A program made the position numbers and the translations under genes. From Polaromonas sp. (GTDB taxonomy: Bacteria; Pseudomonadota; Gammaproteobacteria; Burkholderiales; Burkholderiaceae_C), in the NCBI GenBank assembly GCA_028291985.1, contig JAQGNE010000085.1:1-64000 (forward strand): a stretch of DNA of 64,000 bases. Reading direction: 5' to 3'. A model generated the notes under the pieces. The model was given only the letters and a program-made list of their open reading frames with translations. It ran no database searches and was not told where the DNA came from. Below are positions 17,757-26,869 of this stretch, in pieces (within the stretch, counting starts at the first letter, position 1; every line of letters starts with the position of its first letter).

Positions 17757-18657
17757 ACTTATCAGCCTTCAGCGCGTCCAGCGTGTAGTTCTGGCCGCCC
17801 CGGTAGGCTATCTTGTGCGCACCGACGTGATTTCCCAGCGCCGCGCATTTAACGAGCGGCCAGCCTTGCTCCAGTCCGAACAGCAAGGCGCCCCGGAAAG
17901 CGTCACCACATCCGGTGGGGTCGACCACCTCAACGGCTTTGACAGCCGGCACGACCGTTTTCTCACCATCAACCCAAACTTCGCAACCCTCTGCGCCCAG
18001 GGTGACGATCAGGCCTTGAACCTTGCGCGAAAGATCGCCACACGACAGGCCGGTACGGTCGCACAGCAATTTGGCTTCGTAGTCGTTCACAGTGACCCAA
18101 CTCGCCAGTTCGACAAAGTGCGCCAGCTCTTTGCCGTCGAACATCGGCAGCCCCTGGCCGGGATCGAACACAAAAGGAATTCCGGCAGCGCTGAACTGCT
18201 CAGCATGCTGCAGCATCGCATCACGCCCATCAGGCGAGATGATGCCCATCTTGATGTCGTCGCGTGCACTGATCGTGGTGATATGGGCCTGGGTCATGGC
18301 GCCAGGATGAAATGCGGTAATCTGGTTGTTGTCGCGGTCGGTCATGATCATCGCCTGTGCGGTGTAGGCGTCACTGACTTCCTTCACAAATTCGGTGCTG
18401 ATGCCCTGGGACCGCATGCGCGCGGTGTACTCAGTGCCATCGCTGCCAACAGTCGCCATCGGTAGCGGCATGCCGCCCAGCTGTTTCAGGCTGTAGGCAA
18501 TGTTGCCGGCACAGCCACCGAACTCTCGGCGCAACGCCGGTACGAGAAACGACACATTCAAGATATGCAACTGATCGGGCAGGATTTGTTCGGCGAAACG
18601 GCCTTCAAACGTCATGATGGTGTCGAAAGCCAGCGATCCACAAATTACAGCAGCCAT
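17755..18657 (-). CDS. PfkB-family carbohydrate/nucleoside kinase (adenosine-kinase-like)
   Basis: A 300-residue ribokinase-fold sugar kinase. The N-terminus has GSLAFDTIM and the substrate-binding FGGCAGNIAYSLKQLGG. The C-terminal PfkB signature DPTGCGDAFRGALLFGL contains the anion hole and catalytic Asp. The VPALRREFGGCAGN arrangement resembles adenosine-kinase-like members of Burkholderiales. The substrate cannot be read from sequence. It begins upstream of a zinc-ribbon protein gene on the same strand and may be co-transcribed with it; only 21 bp separate them. Confidence 0.85.
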   Translation of the reverse strand: MAAVICGSLAFDTIMTFEGRFAEQILPDQLHILNVSFLVPALRREFGGCAGNIAYSLKQLGGMPLPMATVGSDGTEYTARMRSQGISTEFVKEVSDAYTAQAMIMTDRDNNQITAFHPGAMTQAHITTISARDDIKMGIISPDGRDAMLQHAEQFSAAGIPFVFDPGQGLPMFDGKELAHFVELASWVTVNDYEAKLLCDRTGLSCGDLSRKVQGLIVTLGAEGCEVWVDGEKTVVPAVKAVEVVDPTGCGDAFRGALLFGLEQGWPLVKCAALGNHVGAHKIAYRGGQNYTLDALKADK

Positions 18658-18678
18658 GACGGGTGTTCTCCTTAAAAA

Positions 18679-19842
18679 TCAGGGATAAAACGCGAGCATC
18701 CGATAACCCGCTATACGAAGGAGATTTGACGGCGCAGCTGGCTCGGTGGCTGATAAGGCAGCCTCCGCTTTCAAGTCGGCGGCAACATCAAACGCCAACA
18801 GACCGGCAAAGCTTGAGCCCGCCGGCAGCAGCGAACCGGTTGCGCCGAACTGCGCCGGCGAAATAACGCGCCGCACCAGGGTCTGCTCCTGGGTGTCAGT
18901 CAGTGTGATTTCCAACGATGGCATGGCAAGCGGCAGACTGCCGGTGTTCTTGATCGAAAAACTTAGGCGGTAGGCATCCGTACCGACTTTTCTGAAGGAT
19001 GAGTTGTCAATGACGATGAAGTCGATCTGCCGCAACGGCGACAACTCGCAACCCAGGACATCGCACAGGGTCTGTAGACCAGGCCTCAGCCGGGGTTCCA
19101 GCGCAGCCAACGTGTCACGTTGTTGAACGGCTACCTGAAAGACCAGCAGGACCGCCAGTAAAAGTCCGGTAATTGCCAGTAAGGCGCGTATGCCCGGCGT
19201 GCGCCAGAAAGCCTTGCGGCGCGCGTCACGCACGAACGAAACCGTGGAGTTGCTGTCGTCCAACGCTTCCGTCGGCAATGGATCGGCCAGGTCGGCTGAC
19301 GCATCTGCATTGATGCTCGCCAAGACCTCAGCAGGCGGGCTCGCCGCTTTTGCCGCGGCGGCCAGCATGTTGTGCTTCCAGCCCATCGGGTCGAAACCGC
19401 TGTTACCGCTGTCGGCGCCGGTGTCGCCCTGATGGTTATCAGATGCCGCACTGCCAGGCTGGTGGGCCGTGCGGTCGGCAAAAGAAGCTGCAGGCGACCA
19501 TGGCGCCTCGGGCTCCCGCAGTGTCAGGGCGGGCGATGGAATGCCTGTGCTGGTCAGGCCATCATCGGTATCAGGGCCAGCGGCAATGTCTGGGGCAACA
19601 GGGTTATCGGTGTTGTCGTTCGACGCCGCAGAAGGCGAAGCTGGAGGCTGATCTGTATGCACAACCTTGGAAACCTCTGCGCCTACCGGTGTCTGGCCGG
19701 GCGCCACCTGCTGCAAATATGCCGATGCGTCAAATACTTCTGCGCATTGGCCGCACCGCACCCAGCCGCTGGAGACTTTGAGTTGGTCCGTCACGACTTT
19801 GAACATCGTGCCACAGGCAGGGCAGCGGGTAATCAGGCTCAT
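18679..19842 (-). CDS. MJ0042-type zinc-ribbon and DUF3426 protein
   Basis: A 387-residue protein. The N-terminus (1–40) is an MJ0042 zinc ribbon with CPACGTMF and CGQCAEVF. A long low-complexity Ala/Pro/Asp linker (about 50–210) follows. One membrane segment (about 222–245, ALLAITGLLLAVLLVFQVAV) leads to a DUF3426 domain with the characteristic ...QTLCDVLGCELSPLRQID. The family is conserved beside prmA in betaproteobacteria. Function is unknown; a cytoplasmic zinc ribbon joined through one membrane pass to a periplasmic domain is the likely topology. Confidence 0.85.
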   Translation of the reverse strand: MSLITRCPACGTMFKVVTDQLKVSSGWVRCGQCAEVFDASAYLQQVAPGQTPVGAEVSKVVHTDQPPASPSAASNDNTDNPVAPDIAAGPDTDDGLTSTGIPSPALTLREPEAPWSPAASFADRTAHQPGSAASDNHQGDTGADSGNSGFDPMGWKHNMLAAAAKAASPPAEVLASINADASADLADPLPTEALDDSNSTVSFVRDARRKAFWRTPGIRALLAITGLLLAVLLVFQVAVQQRDTLAALEPRLRPGLQTLCDVLGCELSPLRQIDFIVIDNSSFRKVGTDAYRLSFSIKNTGSLPLAMPSLEITLTDTQEQTLVRRVISPAQFGATGSLLPAGSSFAGLLAFDVAADLKAEAALSATEPAAPSNLLRIAGYRMLAFYP

Positions 19843-19905
19843 CTGGCGGAAATTGTAGGCTGAAGCGCGGGCCGTAAGTGGGGATGAAGCCGCTGGAAAC
19901 GCCGG

Positions 19906-20799
19906 CTACAGACGCGCTGTCATCAAGATCCAGCCGTCTTCCTGATCACTGACTTCCAGTGTGGCCCAAGGCGCATAGGCAGCCTTCAACTCATCGGCCT
20001 GGCGATCCAGAATACCGGCGAGTACCAGACTTCCGCCGGGCTCCCCATACGCGCACAGCAGTGGCGCCAGCACCTTGAGAGGCGTTGCCAGGATATTGGC
20101 CAGCACCGTCTGGTAGCGCCCGGAAGCCTTGTTCGGCAGACCGGCATTCAGCGTGACCTGGTTGGCCTGGGCGTTGGCACGGCTCGACTCGACCGCGGCC
20201 TGGTCGATATCAACCGCATCAATATCAAACGCGCCGAACTTGGCAGCGCCTATGGCCAGAATGCCGGAGCCGCAGCCGTAATCCAGTACGCGTCCCAAAC
20301 GTTTGCCAGCAGCGCCCTGTCCGGCGATCCAGCGCAGGCACATGCGGGTGGTGGGATGGGTACCGGTGCCGAAGGCCAGACCTGGATCGAGCCGGATCAA
20401 TTGCCGGGCCTGTGCCGGCACCTCATGCCAGGTGGGCACAATCCAGAATTCGGGCGTGATCTCGACCGGTTGAAACTGCGACTGCGTCAGCCGCACCCAG
20501 TCCTGCTCCGGCACCGCTTGAACCGCCACCAGGGCGCTGCGCACGAAAAAGTCCTGTGCCTGCAGCAACGTTGCGGCCTCGTGGGCCAGCGCCTCGGTCG
20601 CAAACAGCGACACCACCCGTGAGCGCTCCCAGCCAGCCTTCGGGGGCGGCATACCCGGCTCACCAAACAGGGCCTGTTCTGCCGGCGTCTGGGCATCGGC
20701 GTCTTCCACCGACACACTCAGGGCGTCGAGCGCATCCAGTGCCTCGCTCAAGGTCTCGACATCGTCAGCGGGCGCCAGCAGGATCAGTTCAAACAGCAT
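19906..20799 (-). CDS. prmA: Ribosomal protein L11 methyltransferase PrmA
   Basis: A 297-residue SAM-dependent enzyme that trimethylates lysines and the N-terminus of ribosomal protein L11. The N-terminal substrate-recognition region is followed by the Rossmann methyltransferase. The SAM-binding motif DYGCGSGILAIGA is at about residue 176. The LDPGLAFGTGTHPTTRMCL segment and the ANILATPL post-motif are diagnostic for PrmA. It sits in the usual Burkholderiales order accB–accC–prmA–zinc-ribbon protein, all on the minus strand. A GC-rich repeat lies between accC and prmA. Confidence 0.95.
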   Translation of the reverse strand: MLFELILLAPADDVETLSEALDALDALSVSVEDADAQTPAEQALFGEPGMPPPKAGWERSRVVSLFATEALAHEAATLLQAQDFFVRSALVAVQAVPEQDWVRLTQSQFQPVEITPEFWIVPTWHEVPAQARQLIRLDPGLAFGTGTHPTTRMCLRWIAGQGAAGKRLGRVLDYGCGSGILAIGAAKFGAFDIDAVDIDQAAVESSRANAQANQVTLNAGLPNKASGRYQTVLANILATPLKVLAPLLCAYGEPGGSLVLAGILDRQADELKAAYAPWATLEVSDQEDGWILMTARL

Positions 20800-20898
20800 G
20801 ATCGGCAGGTATTCAATTCAAGCGAGGGCTGCAGAACCGCTGTGGCCGGGCCTCGGGAGTTAGACGCAGAAGCGTGCACATGAGCGTGTTTATTGTCA

Positions 20899-20977
20899 AG
20901 CAGGGGCCGCGGGACTGGCTTTTCCAGACCGCAGGCGCACCGGCTCCCTCCGCGGGCAGGGCGTGACACGAAGTGCG
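20899..20977 (+). repeat. GC-rich interspersed repeat, copy R1
   Basis: Contains CAGGGGCCGCGGGACTGGCT, CCGCAGGCGCA, a GC-rich CTCC/GGGCAG centre and ACACGAAGTG. The same blocks in the same order occur at 25261–25345 inside mpl. This copy is intergenic between accC and prmA. Confidence 0.75.
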
Positions 20978-20993
20978 CAACCGTGGAAGCGCG

Positions 20994-22340
20994 TCAGCGA
21001 TCACGTTTGGACAACCACTCTTCCAAGTAATGGATATTGGTGCCGCCATCCATGAACTTGGCATCCACCATCAGTTCGCGGTGCAGCGGGATATTGGTAT
21101 TGATACCCTCGACAACCGTTTCCGCCAGCGCGGTCCGCATGCGCGCCAGAGCCTGCTCGCGGGTGTCGCCGTGCACGATGATCTTGCCGATCATCGAGTC
21201 GTAATTGGGCGGCACAAAATAGTTGGCGTAGATGTGCGAATCCACCCGTACACCTGGCCCTCCCGGGGTATGCCAGGTGGTTATGCGCCCGGGGGACGGA
21301 ATGAACTTGTAGGGGTCTTCGGCGTTGATGCGGCATTCGATGGAATGACCTTTCAACTGAATATCACGCTGCACGAAGGGCAGCTTCTGGCCGGCTGCCA
21401 CCATGATCTGGGTGCGCACGATGTCCACGCCGGTGATCCACTCGGTCACCGGATGCTCGACCTGTACACGCGTGTTCATCTCGATGAAATAAAATTCGCC
21501 GTTTTCATACAAAAACTCGAAGGTCCCGGCACCGCGGTAACCAATCTTTTTGACCGCCGCCACGCAGCGCTCCCCCATGCGCTCTATCAGCTTGCGGGGG
21601 ATACCCGGCGCTGGCGCTTCCTCAATAACTTTTTGATGGCGGCGCTGCATCGAACAATCACGCTCACCCAGCCAGACCGCGTTCTTGTGCTGGTCGGCCA
21701 GTATCTGAATTTCGATATGCCGGGGGTTCTGCAGGAATTTTTCCATGTAGACCTCCGGGTTGCCAAATGCCGCACCGGCTTCGGTCTTGGTGGTTTGCAC
21801 CGCATGAATCAATGCCGCTTCGGTGTGCACGACGCGCATGCCGCGCCCGCCGCCGCCAGCCGCCTTGATGATCACCGGATAACCGACCTGCTTGGCCGTA
21901 CGCTTGATGACCACCGGATCGTCCGGCAAGGCGCCCTCGGAACCCGGCACGCAAGGCACGCCAGCCCTGATCATGGTTTGCTTGGCCGATACCTTGTCGC
22001 CCATGATGCGGATCGAGTCGGGCGTCGGTCCGATGAATTTGAATCCGCTTTTCTCGACCCGCTCTGCAAAGTCGGCGTTCTCGCTGAGGAATCCGTAGCC
22101 CGGGTGGATCGCCTCGGCATCGGTGACCTCAGCCGCCGAAATAATCGCCGGCATATTCAGATAGCTTTGTGCCGACGGCGCAGGACCTATGCAAACAGAC
22201 TCGTCGGCCAGCTTGATGTACTTGGCATCCCTGTCTGCCTCTGAATACACCATCACCGCTTTCACGCCCAGTTCCCGGCAGGCGCGCTGTATTCTGAGTG
22301 CGATTTCGCCGCGGTTGGCGATCAGTATTTTTTTAAACAT
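20994..22340 (-). CDS. accC: Acetyl-CoA carboxylase, biotin carboxylase subunit
   Basis: A 448-residue ATP-grasp enzyme that carboxylates the biotin of AccB, the first step of fatty-acid synthesis. The biotin-carboxylase N-domain starts [24 protein letters not shown]. The ATP-binding loop [12 protein letters not shown] is near residue 165. The catalytic segment [13 protein letters not shown] is near residue 290. Length is standard. It follows accB in one operon, with about 150 bp between. Confidence 0.97.
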   Translation of the reverse strand: MFKKILIANRGEIALRIQRACRELGVKAVMVYSEADRDAKYIKLADESVCIGPAPSAQSYLNMPAIISAAEVTDAEAIHPGYGFLSENADFAERVEKSGFKFIGPTPDSIRIMGDKVSAKQTMIRAGVPCVPGSEGALPDDPVVIKRTAKQVGYPVIIKAAGGGGRGMRVVHTEAALIHAVQTTKTEAGAAFGNPEVYMEKFLQNPRHIEIQILADQHKNAVWLGERDCSMQRRHQKVIEEAPAPGIPRKLIERMGERCVAAVKKIGYRGAGTFEFLYENGEFYFIEMNTRVQVEHPVTEWITGVDIVRTQIMVAAGQKLPFVQRDIQLKGHSIECRINAEDPYKFIPSPGRITTWHTPGGPGVRVDSHIYANYFVPPNYDSMIGKIIVHGDTREQALARMRTALAETVVEGINTNIPLHRELMVDAKFMDGGTNIHYLEEWLSKRDR

Positions 22341-22491
22341 GCGTCAGGAAATCATGGTTCAGGCAGGCAGCTTGCTTGACGCCGGCACGGGTTTGACGAA
22401 ATTGCAGCGTGTTGGCTGCATTTGGCGGAAGATCACGCAATGGCGCACACCAGGGAACGCCCAACAGACAGGCAACCCCTAGACAACTGCC

Positions 22492-22932
22492 CTAGTCGAT
22501 CATGAAAAGCGGCTGGCCATATTCCACAGCCTGCCCGTTTTCACTGAGAATCTTGCTGACCGTTCCCGACTTGTCGGCTTCAATCTCGTTCAAAATCTTC
22601 ATCGCCTCGATGATGCAGATGGTGTCCCCCTCCTTGACCACCGTGCCCACCTCGACGAAGGGCTTTGCACCCGGGCTGGCTGATCGGTAGAAAGTACCGA
22701 CCATCGGCGACTTCACCGCATGGCCCGAAGGTGCAACAGGCGCTGCCTCAACTGCCGCTGGCATGGCAGCGGGAGCCGGCGCTTGCGTCATGGCAGCGGG
22801 TTGCTGCTGCAATACCGGCACGCCGCTGGACTTGACGATACGGACTTTGCCCTCGGCCTCCGTGATCTCCAGCTCGGATACATTGGACTCCGAGACCAAA
22901 TCAATCAGGGTCTTCAGCTTTCGTAGATCCAT
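22492..22932 (-). CDS. accB: Acetyl-CoA carboxylase, biotin carboxyl carrier protein
   Basis: A 146-residue carrier. The N-terminal ~45 residues, [20 protein letters not shown], are typical AccB. A flexible Ala/Pro linker follows. The C-terminal biotinyl domain has the biotin-accepting lysine in [12 protein letters not shown] and the thumb region [10 protein letters not shown]. It starts the accB–accC operon. In many betaproteobacteria aroQ precedes accB; here the 397 bp upstream show no such gene. Confidence 0.96.
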   Translation of the reverse strand: MDLRKLKTLIDLVSESNVSELEITEAEGKVRIVKSSGVPVLQQQPAAMTQAPAPAAMPAAVEAAPVAPSGHAVKSPMVGTFYRSASPGAKPFVEVGTVVKEGDTICIIEAMKILNEIEADKSGTVSKILSENGQAVEYGQPLFMID

Positions 22933-23329
22933 GGGGCTCTTTCCAATAGGGGTGGTGGTGTGCGCCCGGCGGTGGCGCTAGAAAGCTTCCCAGCACCTAG
23001 CCGCCGTCAATAAATGACTTGGCGACAATTTTTCGATGCAATGGCTTTAGAGACTTCTGACTTCTTCTTCCAGCATTTCTGTCTTACGCACGCGAACGTC
23101 GGCGAAGCGCATCAAAAATAGGCATCAGCCATCTTCGGGTCGACGGAGTGTACCCTACCGATCGTTGGCAAAACAAGTGCGCAACTGGCACTGCCGTCAA
23201 CCACCGGTCTTGCCTGCCGCGCGCATTGGGCAACGCCTGAACGCAGATTGCTTGTGGTTTGTCACAGTTAAAAGCGCGATAGCACGGCTTCCGTGCTTAT
23301 TGGCCCCGCACGGTTCAGCTTGCGCCGTC
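22933..23329. other. Intergenic region upstream of accB, no gene recognised
   Basis: The 397-bp gap between the TlpA-like gene and accB contains no supported coding region and no recognisable aroQ remnant. It should hold the accBC promoter. A short segment near 23270–23312 (GATAGCACGGCTTCC, then GCTTATTGGCC) vaguely resembles the ~60-bp repeat but is too diverged to call. Confidence 0.4.
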
Positions 23330-23899
23330 TCACCTCAGCTTGACCCACTGCGCAAGATCGTCAGCAGAGATCTTTCCGATTTTTCGCTGTAGAACGTCGC
23401 CAGACGCACCAAAAACCACTGAAAACGGAAGGCTGCCAGCGCGGTTGCCCAGCGACTTGCTCAGCCCGGTGCCGTCCAGGCCTGCCATGCCAACTGGAAA
23501 GCTCAGGGGCTTGGCCTGCAGCCATTTGTTGACTGCACTGGGCTGGTCAACCGCCAGGCCAATCACGGTCCAGTTGTTGGCCTTGTTGGCGTTGTAAAAG
23601 CTGTCAAGCAGCGGCAACTCTTCCACGCAGGGCGGGCACCAAGTCGCCCAGAAATTGACCAGCACTGGCGAGCCTTTGAAGCGGCGCATCGCAAGCGATT
23701 TGCCGTCAGGCGTGTCAAAGACCAGACTCCAGAAGGTCTGGACTGGATCTGTCGGGTCGCTTGCTGCGCTGCCGGCACCGCCCGGCGCCGACGAAGGCGT
23801 GTTGACAGCATGCGGCTCAAACTTTTGCCATGCCACCCCGACGCCAGCCACACCTGCCAGCGCTGCGGCGCCGCCACCTATCCATGTCCTGCGGTTCAC
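23330..23899 (-). CDS. TlpA-like periplasmic thioredoxin-fold protein
   Basis: A 189-residue exported thiol-disulfide protein. The N-terminus (MNRRTWIGGGAAALAGVAGVG) has a twin-arginine-like or Sec membrane anchor. The thioredoxin domain has the active site FWATWCPPCVEELPLL at about residue 82. The Pro loop and C-terminal beta strand are intact (SLPFSVVFGASGDVLQRKIG). TlpA/ResA proteins reduce periplasmic disulfides, often for cytochrome c or copper-site assembly. The start overlaps the end of the upstream unknown gene by 4 bp (ATGA), so the two are likely coupled. Confidence 0.88.
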   Translation of the reverse strand: MNRRTWIGGGAAALAGVAGVGVAWQKFEPHAVNTPSSAPGGAGSAASDPTDPVQTFWSLVFDTPDGKSLAMRRFKGSPVLVNFWATWCPPCVEELPLLDSFYNANKANNWTVIGLAVDQPSAVNKWLQAKPLSFPVGMAGLDGTGLSKSLGNRAGSLPFSVVFGASGDVLQRKIGKISADDLAQWVKLR

Positions 23900-24516
23900 G
23901 TGTCGTCCTTTTCTTCAGTAGCCAGCAATTTTCGCACCGCGGCAAGATCACCACGGCGTGCGCGTCCGGTGGCGTCGGGCCGCAAGGCGCCGCGCAAATC
24001 ATCATGGTCATAAACCATCAGGTGCACGCCTATGGTTTCGTCAAGCGCCTTACACAGGCTGCGCACGCTGAGCGCTTCCACACTGCCACCGGTAAAACCT
24101 GTCACGGTACGCGGCTCATAGTCCACCTGATGCTCGATCAGGGCAATTTCTGCCGATTTCGGATCGTCACAAAAAAGCTGGATATAGATATCCGACAGGC
24201 GTGTTGCCGTACCGTTCCATACTGCCCCGGTCAGGTAGGGCCGAAATGACGCCATGCGCTGCATCCACACCAGTGCGAGCTCACGCAGGGCGGCCAGTTC
24301 GGCGGGCTGCGTTTCCGCGCAGAAAATCTGGATGTACTCGCGAACGGCACTTTCCAGCATGTCGTTGTCGGGCAACTCGGTGCGGCCAGGCAGCGCCATC
24401 TGCTTGACCGCGCGGCGCTTGGCGGGACCGTATTCCAGCCCCTCTTCGACGATCAAGGCGGCCGCGGTCGCGGCGATTTCAGACTGCAGGGTGGGCAAGG
24501 CGGCGTCCATGGGCAT
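23896..24516 (-). CDS. Conserved uncharacterised protein (206 aa), coupled to the TlpA-like gene
   Basis: No domain was recognised with confidence. The protein is soluble, acidic and helix-rich. The N-terminal half reads AAALIVEEGLEYGPAKRRAVKQM and mentions no known active site. The C-terminal half contains LSDIYIQLFCDDPKSAEIALIEHQVDYE and GSVEALSVRSLCKAL, which look like a nucleotidyltransferase-like or effector domain, but this is weak. It is divergent from mpl, and relatives in this genomic position have, to my recollection, sometimes been mislabelled with a Mur ligase name. It shares no Mur ligase motif (no GTxGKT). Confidence 0.7.
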   Translation of the reverse strand: MPMDAALPTLQSEIAATAAALIVEEGLEYGPAKRRAVKQMALPGRTELPDNDMLESAVREYIQIFCAETQPAELAALRELALVWMQRMASFRPYLTGAVWNGTATRLSDIYIQLFCDDPKSAEIALIEHQVDYEPRTVTGFTGGSVEALSVRSLCKALDETIGVHLMVYDHDDLRGALRPDATGRARRGDLAAVRKLLATEEKDDT

Positions 24517-24605
24517 GAGAGACGCAGTTTAGGCCATTGCGCCATGCGCCGCGAGGCTTCTGGCCAGGCGCCCCGCCAGGACGCGGGGGCAAAGCACGAC
24601 GCATC

Positions 24606-24668
24606 TTTTGCTATTTAATTCATGGCCAACCCTTCCTTTATCCATTGGGCTAGAACCCAAAACAGCCA
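24606..24668 (+). repeat. Interspersed ~60-bp repeat, copy D
   Basis: TTTTGCTATTTAATTCATGG, then CCCTTCC, then CCATTGGGCTAGAACCCAAAAC. It lies in the region between the divergent unknown gene and mpl. It creates a spurious in-frame N-terminal extension of mpl that should not be annotated as coding. Confidence 0.8.
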
Positions 24669-24771
24669 TAAAACGGTTGAACCACCCTTTCAGGCACGCA
24701 AGCCGCCGCCGCGCCTTCGGCCACCGGTAATCCGCAAGGACTGCGCTACCCGCTTGCCTAAAATACCGCTC

Positions 24772-26277
24772 ATGCATGTACACATACTGGGAATTTGCGG
24801 GACTTTCATGGGCGGGCTCGCCGCATTGGCGCGGGAAGCCGGGCACCAGGTGACCGGCTGCGATACCGGGGTGTATCCACCCATGAGCGATCAGCTGCGA
24901 AGCCTGGGCATCGAACTGATCGAAGGTTTTGGCGCTGACCAGCTGGCCCTCAAGCCCGATGTGTTTGTGATCGGTAATGTGGTGTCGCGGGCCTTCCTGC
25001 CCGCCGGCGCGCCACGCTACCCGCTGATGGAAGCTATCCTGAACAGCGGCAGCCGGTACACCAGTGGTCCGCAATGGCTGTCAGACCATGTGCTGCAAGG
25101 CCGGCATGTGCTGGCGGTTGCAGGAACCCACGGCAAAACCACAACCACCGCCATGCTGTCGTGGATTCTGGAACGTGCCGGCCTCAACCCTGGTTTTCTC
25201 ATAGGCGGCGTGCCGTTGAACTTTGGCGTTTCAGCGCGGCTCGGTGGTGTTCCCGTGCCCTTTCAGCAGGGGCCGCGGAACCGGCTTAGCCGGGCCGCAG
25301 GCGCAGCGCCCCCCCCGGAGGGCAGTGAACCACACGCAGTGGGGAGCCCGGCGGCTCCATTTGTCATCGAGGCCGACGAATACGACACCGCGTTTTTTGA
25401 CAAGCGCAGCAAGTTCGTGCATTACCGGCCCCGTACCGTCGTGCTGAACAACCTCGAGTTTGACCACGCCGACATCTTTGACGACCTGGCCGCTATCGAG
25501 CGCCAGTTTCATCACCTGGTTCGCACCGTGCCCTCCGAAGGACGGGTTGTCGTCAATGCGGCTGACGCCAGCCTGCAGCGGGTGCTGGCCAAAGGCTGCT
25601 GGAGCGAGCAGATGCCCTTCGGCGCCAGCTTGCCTAGCCTGAGCGGTTTTACCGCTGAGGGCGAGCCGCACGACTTTGTCGTGCTTCGGGCCTCACAGCC
25701 GGTGGCCCGGGTTCGCTGGCAGGTCAGCGGCGTGCACAACCAGCTCAATGCGCTGGCGGCGATTGCTGCCGCCGATCATGTTGGCGTACCCGCAGGCGTC
25801 GCTGCAGAAGCAATGGGCAGCTTTCAAAATGTAAAGCGACGCATGGAGGTCAGGGGCGTGGTGCAGACTGGTGCGGGCAACATCACGGTTTACGACGACT
25901 TTGCGCACCATCCCACCGCGATTCAAACCACCGTGGATGGGCTGCGGCGCCAGCTCGACAGCCAGGGCAGGCAGGCCGAGCGCATCCTGGCGATTTTCGA
26001 GCCGCGCAGCAACACCATGAAGCTCGGCGCCATGGCAGCGCAACTGCCGGCCAGCCTGGCGCAGGCAGACCTCGCGTTTTGCCACGCCGGCGGCCTGGAC
26101 TGGGATGCGCGGGCAGCGCTGTTACCCATGCAGGCCAGGTCCCAGGTGGCTGATAACATCGACGAACTGGTGCTGCAGGTCAAGGCGCGGGCAAGGTCCG
26201 GCGACCATCTGCTGTGCATGAGCAACGGCGGTTTCGGCGGCGTGCACGCCCGCTTGCTCAACGCGCTGAAGCCCTAG
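24772..26277 (+). CDS. mpl: UDP-MurNAc:L-alanyl-gamma-D-glutamyl-meso-DAP ligase Mpl, with repeat-derived insertion
   Basis: Mpl reattaches recycled tripeptide to UDP-MurNAc. The start at ATG 24772 begins MHVHILGICGTFMGGLA, the canonical N-terminus. The ATP loop [12 protein letters not shown] is near residue 119. FVIEADEYDTAFFDKRSKFVHY and NNLEFDHADIFDDL follow, and the C-terminal domain has YDDFAHHPTAI and EPRSNTMK. The protein is 501 residues against 457 in E. coli. Most of the excess is about 38 residues (158–196) between SARLG and FVIEADEYD, coded by the GC-rich repeat R2. The rest of the family's motifs are intact, so the insertion is probably tolerated as a surface loop. Pathway partner in the window: ampD. 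Confidence 0.95.
   Translation: MHVHILGICGTFMGGLAALAREAGHQVTGCDTGVYPPMSDQLRSLGIELIEGFGADQLALKPDVFVIGNVVSRAFLPAGAPRYPLMEAILNSGSRYTSGPQWLSDHVLQGRHVLAVAGTHGKTTTTAMLSWILERAGLNPGFLIGGVPLNFGVSARLGGVPVPFQQGPRNRLSRAAGAAPPPEGSEPHAVGSPAAPFVIEADEYDTAFFDKRSKFVHYRPRTVVLNNLEFDHADIFDDLAAIERQFHHLVRTVPSEGRVVVNAADASLQRVLAKGCWSEQMPFGASLPSLSGFTAEGEPHDFVVLRASQPVARVRWQVSGVHNQLNALAAIAAADHVGVPAGVAAEAMGSFQNVKRRMEVRGVVQTGAGNITVYDDFAHHPTAIQTTVDGLRRQLDSQGRQAERILAIFEPRSNTMKLGAMAAQLPASLAQADLAFCHAGGLDWDARAALLPMQARSQVADNIDELVLQVKARARSGDHLLCMSNGGFGGVHARLLNALKP
25261..25345 (+). repeat. GC-rich interspersed repeat, copy R2, inside mpl
   Basis: CAGGGGCCGCGGAACCGGCT, then CCGCAGGCGCA, a run of eight C followed by GGAGGGCAGTGA, then CACACGCAGTGGGG. 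It is block-by-block homologous to R1 (20899–20977). It sits entirely inside the mpl reading frame, where it encodes an Arg/Ala/Pro-rich stretch absent from E. coli Mpl. Confidence 0.85.
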
Positions 26278-26321
26278 AAGCCTGCGGGTGACGAGTTACC
26301 GACACTGAGCATCAAACGCTA

Positions 26322-26381
26322 CTTTATTAGTAGCTACTACCCCTCGTATTTCATGGCTTAAGCCCGATTTGGCTTATAAAA
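26322..26381 (+). repeat. Interspersed ~60-bp repeat, copy E
   Basis: CTTTATTAGTAGCTACTACC, then CCCTCGTATTTCATGGCTTAA and GCCCGATTTGGCTTATAA. It is intergenic between convergent mpl and the 103-aa gene. Confidence 0.7.
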
Positions 26382-26434
26382 CCGCCACATGACGAAAACG
26401 GCGCAATAGCTGGTTCTCCCTACGCCCACTCACT

Positions 26435-26746
26435 TCAGTAGCTGATGCTGAGCGACGCTACATCAATATGCACCGCCGGCTTGCCCAGCGCTGCGCTGGC
26501 AGCACGCGCAAATGCCAGTGCCCACGCAGGGTCGGCAAATTTCTGCAAACCTGCCGCCTCGGCAATCACCACAACCTTGTCAGCTGTCAACAACTTGCCG
26601 GTGGGGCGAAGCGGCTCGCAGCCCATCTGCGTGAACGCATCATCCAGCCAGCGGCGCGCTTCGTCACTGGCCATCGGCTGTTTGCCTTCCAGCGCAATCC
26701 GCTGTGAAGGATGAGAGGCAAAGGTCACACTGACTTCATGGCGCAT
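26435..26746 (-). CDS. Conserved hypothetical protein (103 aa)
   Basis: Not recognised. A small soluble alpha/beta protein with no Cys motif, membrane segment or signal peptide; it begins MRHEVSVTFASHPSQRIALEG and ends VHIDVASLSISY. Codon use looks normal for the window, and the codon-position GC bias favours this strand over the overlapping plus-strand frames. It is followed on the same strand, about 120 bp upstream, by aroG with a terminator between them, so it probably has its own promoter. Confidence 0.6.
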   Translation of the reverse strand: MRHEVSVTFASHPSQRIALEGKQPMASDEARRWLDDAFTQMGCEPLRPTGKLLTADKVVVIAEAAGLQKFADPAWALAFARAASAALGKPAVHIDVASLSISY

Positions 26747-26821
26747 CGCGGGCTCCCGGTTGGCTGGTCGGCAGATGGAAAAGCCTGCGCCAGACGCCAG
26801 CGGGCACCCGGAACAGGCCCG

Positions 26822-26855
26822 AGAAAAAGAGGCCGGCCAGCCTTGCAGGCAGGCC
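26822..26855 (-). terminator. Rho-independent terminator after aroG
   Basis: On the minus strand GGCC..GGCC and inner GCCT/AGGC form a stem with one T·T mismatch around GCA, followed by a CTCTTTTTCTC tract. It begins 15 bp past the aroG stop. Confidence 0.65.
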
Positions 26856-26869
26856 CGCTTTTGGCGATA

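Noticed and set aside
18663-19863. Plus-strand open frames opposite the zinc-ribbon protein
   Set aside because: They are antisense to a clear coding gene and show no recognisable content.
23268-23312. Possible twelfth copy of the ~60-bp repeat upstream of accB
   Set aside because: Only GATAGC and a GCTTATTGGCC fragment match; the middle blocks are missing.
22933-23329. Degenerate aroQ upstream of accB
   Set aside because: No AroQ motif or frame with suitable content was found on the minus strand.
24622-24771. N-terminal extension of Mpl to 24622
   Set aside because: It is coded by repeat copy D and Pro/Arg-rich intergenic sequence; the canonical Mpl N-terminus starts at 24772.
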